This document shows, piece by piece, positions 46,394-55,392 of a stretch of 64,000 nucleotides of DNA; position 1 is the stretch's first letter, and each line of letters opens with the position of its first letter. The stretch comes from Dipteris shenzhenensis (lineage: Eukaryota; Polypodiophyta; Polypodiopsida; Gleicheniales). The stretch lies in the NCBI GenBank assembly GCA_047967505.1, contig CM106541.1; one strand, 5' to 3'. The notes beneath the pieces were generated by a model. It was given only the letters and a program-made list of their open reading frames with translations, ran no database searches and was not told where the DNA came from. Position numbers and translations under genes: made by a program.

Positions 46394-47433
46394 AAACCTA
46401 AATCCTACATCCTAAACTTTAAATAATTAATACCAAAACATCTTAACCACCGTAAATCCTAAACTTTAAACATTTAATTCCTAAACCCTAAACCTTAAAT
46501 CCTAAGCTCCTAAACAATAAATCCTAAACCCTAAATCCTAAATCTTAAACCCTAAACCCTAAACCCTAAACCCTAACCCTAAAATACAACCAAAATTTAA
46601 TGAATTTTTTTAATTTGTGCAACAGGTTGGATATATCCCCCAACCTGTTGCTTGAGTAACAGGTTGGGGGATATATCCAACCTATTGCACAAATCAAGAA
46701 TTTTTCTTATTTGTGCAACAATTTGATATACAATTGGGGAATATATCCAACCTGTTGCACAACTCAAGAATTTTCTTGATTTGTGCGAGGTTGGATATAC
46801 CCCCAACCTGTTGCTCAAGCAATAGGTTGGGGTCACCCCAACCGAGGCCTATTGTTGGGTATATCCCCCAACCTATTGCTTGAGCAACAGGTTAGGGGGT
46901 ATATCCAATCTGTTGCTCAAATCAAGAAAATTCTTGATTTGTACAACAAGTTGGATATACCCCCCAACTTGTTGCTCAATTTTCTTGATTTGTGCAACAG
47001 GTTGGATATACCCCCCCAACCTGTTGCTTGAGCAATAGGTTGGGGGATATATCCAATAACAGGCCTCAGTTGGGGTGACCCCAACCTGTTGCTCAAGCAA
47101 CAGGTGGGGGGTATATCCAACCTGTTGAAAATTCCTTGATTTTTGCAATAGGTTGAGTGCACTATTAACCTATTTCACTTGCAACAGGTTGGGGGATATA
47201 TCAAACCTATTGCACAAATTGAAAAAAATCATTAAATTTTGATTGTATTTTAGGGTTAGGGTTTAGGGTTTAGTATTTAGGGTTAAGGATTTAGCGCTTA
47301 GGATTTAAGATTTAGTGTTTAGGGTTTCGGGTTTATGATTATGTTTTTAGGATTTAGGGTTTAGGATTTAGGGTTTAGGGTTTAAAATCTAGGGTTTAGG
47401 GTTTAAGATTTAGCATTTAGGCTTTATGATTAA
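46394..47433. repeat. foldback inverted repeat with telomere-like arms
   Basis: The left arm (46394-46690) is degenerate (CCCTAAA)n, then ATACAACCAAAATTTAATGA, then TTTGTGCAACAGGTTGGATA. The right arm (47165-47433) is its reverse complement, ending in degenerate (TTTAGGG)n. Between them (46690-47165) are six or more palindromic units of CAACAGGTTGGGGG / CCCCCAACCTGTTG with TATATCC spacers and TCAAGAATTTTCTTGA. The arms match closely across the CCTAACCCTAAAAT junction. The whole ~1 kb can fold back on itself. Small frames inside are translations of the repeat. Confidence 0.92.
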
Positions 47434-47519
47434 AAACTAAAAAAAGCTGACTTGACCTAAAAGCTACCCATTTCCTATAAAACTCTACTTCTCCTCATTC
47501 TCTCTCACAACTTTCCTGA

Positions 47520-48165
47520 AGCTCCTCCACCACCTCTCCACCCAGGTACTCCCCCCCTCCCTCTCGTCCCTCCCCTCCTGCTTCCCATCCCCTCTCCTCC
47601 CACTTCCTCCCTCCCCTCCCTTGCTCTCCCCTCCCCCTCCCTTCCCCTCTCTTCCCCCTTCTTCTCCCGCTTCCTCTCTCCCCTCCCTTCCCCTCTCCTC
47701 CCCTCCCTCCTCTCGCTTCCTCTCCTCCCTTCCCCTCTCCTTCCCTCTCCTCCCCCTTCCCCTTCCCCTCGCTTTCCCTCTCCTCCCTACCCTCCCTTCC
47801 CCTCCCCTTCCCTGCCTCCCCCTCCCTTCCCTGCCTCCCCTCCCTGCCGGCCCCTCCCTTCCCCACCGTCCCTCCCTCCCCTCCCCCTCCCCGCCAGCCC
47901 CTCCCTTCCCCACCGGCCATCCCTTCCCCTCCCCCTCCCTGTTGGCCCCTCTCCCTCCCCGTCGGCCCTCCCTTCCCCTCCCCCTCTCGCCGGCCCCTCC
48001 CTTCCCCGCCTCCCCCTCCGCCTCCCCTCCCCATCACAGGCGGGAGGGAGGGAGGGGAGGGGGCCGGCGACGGGAGGGGGAGGTAGGGAAGGGGGAGGGG
48101 AGGGGGCCGACGGGAGGGCGGGAGGAGAGGAGGGAGGGGGGGAAGGGGAAGGGGAGGCAGTAAGA
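47520..48165. repeat. long polypyrimidine then polypurine tract
   Basis: About 510 bases of nearly pure C/T on the plus strand (TCCCCTCCC words) are followed from about 48040 by GGGAGGGAGGGG words. This forms an inverted mirror centred near 48035. It could fold as a hairpin, a triplex (H-DNA) or G-quadruplexes. Reading frames of 140-230 codons here are Gly/Arg/Glu or Pro/Ser/Leu low complexity and are not genes. Confidence 0.95.
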
Positions 48166-48174
48166 AATGGTGGC

Positions 48175-49008
48175 ATGGTCTCAAACATCAACATTAAAGA
48201 GAACAATTTGATAGAAGTTGTGTGCAAAGGAAAGAATGACGAGGTGGTTTACAAGTTACGAGTTACGCACAAGCACTTCTTGAAGCCCTTACCAGATTCA
48301 ATTGAGGGATCCCAAGAATTACTTAGTACCTTAGAAGCATTGAAGAAAATGTGGGATGCATTTCCAAGTGGTGATGTTGTACCTTCAGCAGCAATAAGTG
48401 TAGCAGTAAGTATGCCATCTATAACATGTAACCCTCAAGTTGTATTGCCAATATCTATGGTGATAACTACAGTAACTCCGGCAAGAGTAACTGCAATATC
48501 TGCGGCACTAACTACAGTATCTCCAACTGTACCTACACCATCGACTGCTGCAACTACAGGAACAAGAAGGAGTGATCGTGGAGCAGATTCAAGTTCTACA
48601 GCTATTCCTAGAAAGAGAGCAAAAATAACTCCTACTCCACGTGCAGATCGTTCAAGTGCAAGTTATTTAAAACCAGGTGAAAAATTGGATAGCGATGAAC
48701 AAGAGGATCCACAAGAAGAAGATACAAGTCTCGAAGACTTTTCTATAAGTGTGGCAGGCTTACATCCTCCAGAGGATGAGGGGTACATTTGGGGATTTTC
48801 ACAATTCAGCATGGCCACAATGCTTATTGATCGAGCTTCGTTGTTCACAAATCAAAGAAAGCTAGATAAGACATTTGCATGCAAATTGTATGAAGATACG
48901 AGGAAAACAAGAACTCCAATTGCCACTAATATCACTCTTCGTCCTATGGCATTTAAGAGACTTCAAGAAGATGATCCTACATTGCCGGATGTCACATTTC
49001 AAATGTAG
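48175..49008 (+). CDS. unknown protein of the pyrimidine-tract element (277 codons)
   Basis: An uninterrupted frame starting MVSNINIKENNLIEVVCKGK. The N-terminal ~60 residues (KLRVTHKHFLKPLPDSIEGS) look globular. Residues ~75-150 are Thr/Ser/Ala/Pro-rich and disordered. A basic patch RKRAKITPTPRADR (~145-160) could be a nuclear signal. An acidic stretch EQEDPQEEDTSLED follows. The C-terminus holds GYIWGFSQFSMATMLIDRAS and NITLRPMAFKRLQEDDPTLP. The frame stops at VTFQM, exactly where copy Y continues for some 80 more codons, so this copy is probably 3'-truncated. I do not recognise the family; no catalytic motif is seen. Confidence 0.5.
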   Translation: MVSNINIKENNLIEVVCKGKNDEVVYKLRVTHKHFLKPLPDSIEGSQELLSTLEALKKMWDAFPSGDVVPSAAISVAVSMPSITCNPQVVLPISMVITTVTPARVTAISAALTTVSPTVPTPSTAATTGTRRSDRGADSSSTAIPRKRAKITPTPRADRSSASYLKPGEKLDSDEQEDPQEEDTSLEDFSISVAGLHPPEDEGYIWGFSQFSMATMLIDRASLFTNQRKLDKTFACKLYEDTRKTRTPIATNITLRPMAFKRLQEDDPTLPDVTFQM

Positions 49009-49019
49009 TATACGTGTAG

Positions 49020-49516
49020 CTTAGGAGCTCGAGTCGTATTCCGGTGAGAGACGTAGGCTTAAGTGTGGTAAGAAAACATAGTGCATGCGTGTGTAAAAGG
49101 AACGTGTATCATCATGATTGAGGTAATGAAGGCTTTCGCTTTCATTGGGGGTTGAGGGGTTTAGAAGGAGTTTAAGGGTTAGAAGGAGGTTCTAGGGTTT
49201 AGAAGAGATTCAAGGGTTAGAAGGAGGTTCAAGGTTTAGACGGAGGTTCCAAGGTTTAGAGAGAGGTTCCAGAGTTTAGAAGGAGGTTCCAAAGTTTAGA
49301 AGAGGTTCCAAGGTTCAGGGTAGAGTACATGGTAGAGAACTCGTCTCCCTTGTAGATCATGGAGGTTAAGGGTTGAGGAACTAAGGGTTTAAGGGGAGCA
49401 TAGGAGTGGGAGAGGAAGAAGGTGTAAGAGCATGGGGGAAAGAAGAGAGAGGAGGGAGGAAGGGGGAGGAGGAGGAGGAGGGAGGAGAAGAGGGAGAGGA
49501 TGGGTTGCAAGGTTAG
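49020..49516. repeat. GGTTTAGAAGGAGGTTCCA minisatellite and purine tract
   Basis: From 49150 to about 49330, units of GGTT(T/C)AGAAGGAGGTTC(C/A)A repeat with variation. From 49430 to 49515 the sequence is G/A-rich (GGAGGAGGAGG). There is nothing recognisable at 49020-49150. Confidence 0.8.
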
Positions 49517-50064
49517 AGGAGAGGGGAGGAGGAGTTGCAAGGTTAGGACATGCTTTTGGACGTGGAGTGCAAGGAAGCATGGACACTTGAGACAATTGCT
49601 TGGAATACCAAAGTAGAACTCAACACAATGCCCCAAAGAGTGTGGGCTTCATTCCATTATGGGGCATTTATACAAGTTGGAGAGCTTCTCTCTCTGCATG
49701 TAGGAATTGTAAGAGATTCTCTCTCTACATGTAGAACTTGATATAGAAGTTGCATGTAGAACTCGCATGTAGGAGTTGCATGTAGGAGTTGCATGTAGAA
49801 CTCGCATGTAGGAGTTGCATGTAGAACTCACATGTAGGAGTTGCTTATAGAACTCGCATGTAGGAGTTGCGTGTAGCACTCGCATGTAGGAGTTGCATGT
49901 AGAACTCGCATGTAGGAGTGGCATGTAGGAGTTGCATGTAGAACTTGCAAGTTGGATTTCTAAGAGGGATTATTTCTACCTTTATGCAAGTACAAGTGGA
50001 GCTTTGCCACTACTCTACACACACATTCTGTTCTAGCTAAGTCCATGTTGGCACAGAGACAACA
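49517..50064 (-). repeat. gypsy LTR, left copy, minus orientation
   Basis: Read on the minus strand it starts TGTTGTCTCTGTGCC at 50064. It continues through GTGTGTGTAGAGTAG-type and CTCCACTTGTACTTGCATA sequence, a minisatellite, a TATAAATGCCCCATAATGGA promoter-like box and TGCACTCCACGTCCAAAAGC, to about 49517. A second copy lies at 58346-58860 in the opposite orientation. For the minus-strand gypsy pol to its right this would be the 3' LTR. The true outer end may lie further left. Confidence 0.75.
49745..49960. repeat. 26-bp minisatellite inside the LTR
   Basis: Units of GTAGAACTCGCATGTAGGAG plus TTGCAT, eight or so copies. The inverted LTR copy at 58445-58625 has the same array, reverse-complemented and rearranged. 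Confidence 0.93.
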
Positions 50065-50854
50065 TACTCCTAGATCCATTTTATTACCCGTCCTCGGGTT
50101 ATGGCTTATTTTGATTTCACAGTTGGGATGCCATGTGTGTAACCTAGTGGCTGTTGAGCTTGTGGCATGCAAGTCATTCTTACTGTAATGCTTTTGCACC
50201 ATACAATTTGTGGTCTGTATTCAGAAGCTTATCTCCTCTTAAGGAAGGGTAGATGGCTATGAATTTCAGAGGGGATCTCGTTGCTAAGGTTGCGAACTTT
50301 GCCATCGAATCTTCTTGGGAAGAGGTTTAGTGGGGGTCTCGTTGTTGAGGCTGGAATTTCTTGCTATCTTGCATACATGTTGGATGCGATTGCACCCGTA
50401 TCATTGAGCTTGTAGATAAGTTTGTATGCAAGTCTAATATTTTTGCATATAGGAGACGGTTGTGATGTTTGGCGGGGGTCTCGTGTTGCTGAGGCTGCAG
50501 ACTCTTTTGCCAATTCATCTTGAGTTTTGGCATAGCTTCTTGTCCTGCTTGTGAATTCATTGCATGCTTTGAGAGTATGGAATGAAAGTATGTGATACTA
50601 TTATTGATGCATCTATTATGTGCCTATGCAAAATCGTGTGAGTGCACGTGATGTGTCTAACTATATGCTTTTAATAGGGAAACTAAGACTCAATCATGCC
50701 TAATACGAAATTGATTAGGTCTTCCTAAATGTGCAAAAATGTGCATATGCTAGTGAGTGTGCATGTAACAACCGAGTGCAAAAAACTATATGTGCAAAAA
50801 CATGCATATGCTAGTGAGTGCTCATGATATAATCTAATCCTAACTAAGGAAGAC
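50065..50854. other. gypsy 3' internal region, non-coding
   Basis: Between the LTR and integrase. GGGGGTCTCGTTGTTGAGGCTG-like words recur near 50270, 50330 and 50475, and a TGTGCAAAAA(C/T)(A/G)TGCATATGCTAGTGAGTG duplication lies near 50730 and 50795. There is no coding signal. Confidence 0.5.
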
Positions 50855-51812
50855 TTAGTTTCCCAAATCTTCATTTTTGTCATGGGTGGCTTGCATGTTG
50901 AAGTAGTAGTGCTTCAGTCGGCGGCTCCCATTTATTGTTGTGTTGAATTGGACTCCATCCAATGTTTTTAGTAGCACAGCTCCGATGGGATTCATCTTTC
51001 TTACTTGGTAGGGTCCTTGACCTAGATACTTCAGCTTCCCCTTGTGTACTTTGGCATTGTATAACAGGACCAAGTCACCTTTCTTGATGTCTTTAGCTTT
51101 AAGATTTCAGTCAAACCATGCCTTTCTTATACGTTTTTCTATTGTCATGGCACGGTAGGTGACTAGTCTTATTTCTACATGCTTCTCCAACTGATGGAGT
51201 CTTTCTTTCAAGGATTCATGGTCTCCCATACATTCTAATGGGACCACAGCTTGGTATTACAAATTCTAATGGGACCACAGCTTCAAGGCTATACAGCAAT
51301 TGAAAAGGTGTGTTCCCTGTACTAACCTTGAGTGTGGTTCTGTATGCCCATAAGGTTGCATTCAGTTTGTTTGCCTAATCAGAACGCTGTGGTTCTACTA
51401 CCTTGGTGAGGATAATGCATAATATTTTGTTGGTGGATTCGGTTTGTCCATTCCCTTGGGGGTAGTAGGGTGTGCTTTTTCTATGGATTACCATAAAGCT
51501 AGACAAGAGTTCTTGGATTACCTCATTGACAAAATGTGTGTCTCTATTCGACACAATTTCAATGGGGCATCTAAATCGGATGATCACATTTTCGTATAAG
51601 AATCTTGCTGTGCTTCTGGCATCTGCCTTTCTGACTGCTTTAGATTTAGCCCATTTTGTAAAGTAATCAGTGGCCACAATGATGTAGCGTGCCTGTGTTC
51701 CTTTTGTTGCTGGATGGATGGGACCCACATAGTCAATCCCCCATTTTTTAAATGGTTTTTGTGCAACAACTGTTGTTAGGGGATTGAAGTCTTTGTGTTG
51801 TGGTTTAGTAGT
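50855..51812 (-). pseudogene. gypsy integrase fragment
   Basis: From 51812 downward: DFNPLTTVVAQKPFKKWGID, YVGPIHPATKG and VATDYFTKWAKSKAV (first catalytic Asp), SNRDTHFVNEV, YYPQGNGQTESTNK (catalytic Glu). After a broken stretch comes the C-terminal MVLLYNAKVHKGKLKYLGQG with GPYQVRKMNPIGAVLL (51073-50855). The second catalytic Asp (usually SDRGTHF) is Asn here (AAT at 51548-51546), so the enzyme would be inactive even without the shifts at 51375 and 51073. RT and protease of the same element lie at 55.4-57.8 kb, separated by an insertion. Confidence 0.93.
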
Positions 51813-51814
51813 CT

Positions 51815-52100
51815 ATGATGGAGGAGGGGGGTGGGGGGGGGAGGAAGAAAGGGTGGTGATGGAGGGAGAGGGGGGAGGGGGAAAGGGTTGGTGGAGATGG
51901 GAGGGGTGGAGGGAAGGGGGGGGGAGAAGAATGGAGGGAGGGGGGGAAAGGGGTGGTGGTGATGGAAGGGGGTGGTGGAGATGGAGGGGAGGGTGGTGGA
52001 GAGGGAGGTGGTGAAGAGGAGGGGGGGTGGGTGGAGGGGAGGGGGGGGGAAAAAAGGGGGGGGGAGTGGAGGGGATGATGGTGGAGGACGAGGGGAAAAA
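51815..52100. repeat. G-rich purine tract
   Basis: GGTGGTGGAGATGG and GGGGGGGAGAAG words with strong strand bias. Frames through it are low complexity on both strands. It is capable of G-quadruplex formation. Confidence 0.9.
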
Positions 52101-52477
52101 ATAAAAAATAAAAAACTTGGCGGACGGAAAACTTTGACGAAAATCCAAAGGGAGGAAGAGATGGTCACCTGAATGCTCTCCAAGTCTTTCTCGATGTAAC
52201 GGGATTGTTGAGGACTAATGGACGGTGGGTGGATGGCTAGGTTATCGACTGCGAGATGGGCTTAAAGTAACTTATCATGTGAGGATGGGAGTAGGGTGGT
52301 GGTCGATCGAGAGGGAGAAGTGTCTTATGTAGGGCTCAGAATGGGGAAGAGGATGGAGGCAAGATGTGAAAGATGAAGAATGAGGGGGTGGAGTGGGTTT
52401 TTATAGGAAATGGGTTTAGGTTTAGGGTTAACTTCTTCATTTCTTTGTGAATATTCTTTTTCAGACCGATGAATGAA
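52101..52477. other. no gene recognised
   Basis: Mixed sequence with G-rich patches. No motif seen. Confidence 0.4.
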
Positions 52478-52690
52478 CTAGACCATCAAGTATTTTCCAT
52501 TTGGGCGTGGGTCGCATTTCGCAATCAAGCGCTTCATTTGGCCCAGATATGTGTGGACTTCTTCTCTACGGCCTTGTTTGATCTTGCCCAATTGGAGAGC
52601 CTTCATCTTGAAGGCGTTCTGTTTGGAATCACCGCTTGATTTGGCTTGAAAGGGGGGCCCATGTGGCATGTTGCTGGACCAAAAGATCTA
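52478..52690 (-). pseudogene. retrotransposon gag-like fragment
   Basis: The minus-strand frame reads NMPHGPPFQAKSSGDSKQNA then ALQLGKIKQGRREEVHTYLG and QMKRLIAKCDP. The L-x-x-(I/L)-KQG-x3-V-x-x-Y-x3-(M/F)-x-x-L spacing is typical of LTR-element gag proteins. It may be a relic of the surrounding gypsy element or of another one. Confidence 0.4.
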
Positions 52691-53200
52691 AGTATCATTC
52701 GGAGTCTTAGTCAGTTATTGCATATGCAATAGGTAGGGAGGTTTGAGTGGTTTCGAAGTTGAGAGAGAAATTTGTAATAGATTGTTTTCTAATTTATTTT
52801 TTTTGAAAAATTATTGCATGCCCAATAGGCTTGGAGAGTTTGAGTTTGAGAGAAATTTGTGACAATAGGTTGTGAGAGTTTGAGATAAAGAGGAAAATTT
52901 GTGGGAAAAAAGATTTAATGTAAAAGATGGTTTTTTGAAGTTGTTGCATACGCAACAAGTTTTTGAGAAAAGAATCGGATTTGAAAAAAAAAAATCAAAT
53001 TTACAAAAACTTGATTCTTAGAAGTTCTTGCATATGCAATAGGTTGGAAATGTACTCACCTCTTACAACATTTTGAAAATTTTGAGAATCCTGCAACAGG
53101 TTGATGAGTGTGAAAGAATGAACTTTGAATGAAAAAGAGAATGAAGAACATTCTACTTAAAGTGAACCTAAAAGAACTAAAAAAACCTAAAAAACTAGAA
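52691..53200. repeat. GCATAYGCAAYAGG palindromic words, copy Y upstream region
   Basis: TTGCATATGCAATAGGT, TTGCATGCCCAATAGGC, GTTGCATACGCAACAAG, TTGCATATGCAATAGGT and TGCAACAGGTTGATGAG occur at irregular intervals. These GTTGC...GCAAC / CAACAGG words match those in the foldback at 46.6-47.2 kb. Confidence 0.7.
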
Positions 53201-53840
53201 ACAGCTGACTTGACCTAAAAGCTACCCATTTCCTATAAAACTCTACTTCTCCTCATTCTCTCTCACAACTTTCCTCGAGCTCCTCCACCACCTCCCCACC
53301 CAGCTACTCCCTCCCTCCCTCCCTTCCCCTCTCCTCCCTCCCCTCCCTTCCCCTCTCTTCCCGCTTCCCATCCCCTCTCCTCCCGTTTCCTCCCTCCCCT
53401 CCCTTCCCCTCTCCTTCCGCTTCCCCCCTCCCCTCCCTTCCCCTCTCCTCCCTTCCTCCCTCCCCTCCCTTCTCCTCTCCTCCCTCGTCCCCCCTTCCCT
53501 CCCCTCACTTTCTCTCTCCCCTCTCCTCCCGCTTCCCCCTCCCCTCTCCTCTTGCTTCCCCCCTTTGGCGAGACGAATCCTCTCCCTCCTCTCCCTCCCT
53601 CCCCTTCCCCTTCGGGATGACTTTTTTTTTGGGGGGGAGCGGGGAGGCGGGGAGTGGGGAGGTAGAGGAGAGGTAGAGGGGGAGGCAGAGGAGAGGAGGG
53701 AGGCAGAGAAGCAGAGGAGAGGAGGGAGGCGAAGGAGAGGTGGGAGACAGGAGGTGGGGAGGCAGAAGGTGGAGGAGAGGAGGCAGGGAGGCGAAGGAGA
53801 GGAGGCGGGGGCGGAGGAGAGGAAGGGGGGATTAAACCCC
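53201..53840. repeat. copy Y leader plus C-rich/G-rich tract
   Basis: 53200-53300 matches the copy X leader (AAAAGCTACCCATTTCCTAT, CACAACTTTCCT(C/G)). Then CTCCC(T/C)TCCC words run to 53560, a short non-biased middle follows, and GGGGAGG(C/T)(A/G)GAGG words run to about 53830. It has the same hairpin-like C-then-G order as copy X. Confidence 0.92.
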
Positions 53841-53844
53841 CCTA

Positions 53845-53995
53845 AAGCTGTTGCGCACGCAACAGGCCGGCCCATGCCCCCTTAAGCTGTTGCACGTCCA
53901 ACAGCTTCAGGGGGGGGTTAATCCCCTCCCCTAAGTCCCCAAAGGGGGGGCATGTTGCGCCCGCAACAAGCGCACAACAAGCCCCCCCTTTGGGG
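53845..53995. repeat. GTTGC-N-GCAAC palindromes with CCCTTAAG inverted words
   Basis: GCTGTTGCGCACGCAACAGGC, AGCTGTTGCACGTCCAACAGCT and TGTTGCGCCCGCAACA lie within 150 bases. They are bounded by GGGGATTAAACCCCCC, TTAATCCCC and GGGGATTAACCCC inverted words. Confidence 0.85.
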
Positions 53996-53999
53996 GCTT

Positions 54000-54522
54000 A
54001 AGGGAGGGGATTAACCCCACCTTAAGGAGAGTGGCGGCCCTTTCGGGCTCCCAAAAAAAAATAAAAAATTTTAAATTTAAAAAGAAAAATAAAATAAAAA
54101 ATAAAAACAAAATGAAATAAATCTTTTAAAAAAATTAAACTAAAAAAATTAAATTAATTTAATTTAATTTTTTAATAAAATTTTAAAATTAAATAAATAA
54201 ATAAAATTTTGAAAAAATTAAATTAAAATTTAAATATATAGATAAATAAATAAATAAATTTAAATAAATAAAATAAAATTTTAGAAAAATTAAATTAAAT
54301 TCTTTTATTTATGTTTATAAAATATTTTGAATTAAATTATTTATGTAAAAAAATATTAGATAAAAAAATAGTATCTAGAAATATAAAAATATATTTTAAC
54401 TTTTGAAATTTTTATTAATTTTCTATATTTAATATTTAAATAGTTAATTAGCAATTTTTTTTAATATTTTGAGTTTGAAAATCATTGTAATTCTCATTTT
54501 TTGTTTTTGATTGCTTTGCAGA
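54000..54522. other. AT-rich stretch, possible intron
   Basis: From 54050, nearly only A and T (AAATTAAATTAAT words). It ends in TTGCTTTGCAG at about 54522, a good 3' splice-site context directly before the reading frame. Confidence 0.45.
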
Positions 54523-55360
54523 AAACTATGGCTTCGAGTTTTGGTTTCAAGGTGTCTTTCAAATATCTTGAACATGCTTGGTATTTTATGGAGCAGAAAT
54601 CAAATATGAAGATACAACGAATACAAGAACTCTAGTTGCCACTAATATCACTCTTCGTCCTATGGCATCTAAGAGACTTCAAGAAGATGATCCTACATTG
54701 CCTGATGTCACATTTCAAAAGCGCATGGACTTTCTTGATGCTTTTGAGAAATTTAGAGGGAGTGACTTTGTTCGTGGAGAGGCTTTGTACCAAAGCCGAT
54801 ATGGGACTAACATCGAGAAGAGATACATGCTGGCAAAGAATAGATTCTTGGAAAGATGCAGGTTTGAGCCCATTGATGGGCAATACTTTTGTGAAGCTTA
54901 CAGGATCGCCCTTGATGAGGGAAGAAAAGGAAACTTGCCATAGATTGAGTGGATGGAAAAGTTTCAACGGGTCATTTGTCATGTATCATATTTAACGATG
55001 ACTCGAAGTACATTCTAGAATCAGAAAGGCTGAATTCTCTCCATTTAGGTTGAAAAAAAGCTCTTCTCTTTCTGAGATCCTGATAAAGGCAAGGGAGTTA
55101 TGGGTGTGGGCTGTGGAAAGCCACAAACAGTGAAGGGCAGGAGACCTACATCTGAGTACATGGCAAAGAGGACTCGGTTCTATAGATGATTGAAAGGTGT
55201 TGTAATCAATACACAAGGTGTACCAAGTAATAAGGTTGAGGCAAAGGATCTGAACACCGTCGTTGCAAGATACAAGGATGTTACTTGGATTGTCTTCCAC
55301 GAGGACTCAGTGTTTCAGAGCATGGTGGATGTTTGCCAGGCATATGAAACATGAAAGATA
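54523..55360 (+). pseudogene. unknown protein of the pyrimidine-tract element, copy Y
   Basis: From about 54600 the frame ATNITLRPMASKRLQEDDPT repeats the C-terminus of the 48175 frame, then extends it with MDFLDAFEKFRGSDFVRGEA, RYGTNIEKRYMLAKNRFLER and CRFEPIDGQYFCEAYRIALD. It stops at GNLP (TAG, 54941-54943) and reads on in frame as IEWMEKFQRVICHVSYLTMT. A later frame at about 55095-55355 gives VKGRRPTSEYMAKRTRFYR and VARYKDVTWIVFHEDSVFQ. Together with copy X these outline a protein of at least ~430 residues. No known motif. Confidence 0.5.
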
Positions 55361-55392
55361 CCCTAATCAATATCCCAATTGGGATTAATATC

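Larger units (their letters stand above)
47434..49015 (+). mobile_element. pyrimidine-tract element, copy X
   Basis: Begins near AAAAGCTGACTTGACCTAAA. This ~115-bp leader (TATAAAACTCTACTTCTCCTCA with a TATA-like start) is repeated almost exactly at 53200-53300. It is followed by a C-rich then G-rich tract and an unknown reading frame (48175-49008). The end of that frame is repeated at 54608-54720. The shared order defines a repeat family with copy Y at 52.7-55.4 kb. Whether the foldback at 46.4-47.4 kb is part of it is unsettled; copy Y has GTTGC/GCAAC palindromes of similar style nearby. Confidence 0.7.
51813..55392. mobile_element. insertion splitting gypsy pol, containing copy Y
   Basis: Gypsy coding stops at about 51812 and resumes at about 55393. 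In between are a G-rich tract, a gag-like fragment on the minus strand, GTTGC palindromes, the same leader as copy X (53200-53300), the C-rich/G-rich tract, an AT-rich stretch and an unknown plus-strand reading frame. I see no certain terminal repeats or target duplication, so it may be a composite of more than one insertion. Confidence 0.65.

Noticed and set aside
46597-47162. Overlapping 79-91-codon frames on both strands
   Set aside because: Translations of CAACAGGTTGGGGG palindromes (NLLLEQQVGGYIQPVAQ type). Not a gene.
46500-47400. Telomere (chromosome end) or interstitial telomere from a simple fusion
   Set aside because: The TTTAGGG runs are degenerate, face each other and enclose palindromes with matching non-telomeric flanks. 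A foldback structure explains this better than a bare fusion.
47485-48227. Reading frames of 142-229 codons, Gly/Arg/Glu- or Pro/Ser/Leu-rich, on both strands
   Set aside because: They lie entirely in the polypyrimidine/polypurine tract, overlap in all frames, and are low complexity with no motif.
51776-52183. 135-codon Pro-rich frame on the minus strand
   Set aside because: It is the complement of the G-rich tract. The start overlaps the end of the gypsy integrase by chance.
53243-53885. 210-codon minus-strand frame and its overlapping companions
   Set aside because: Same reason: translation of the copy Y C-rich/G-rich tract.
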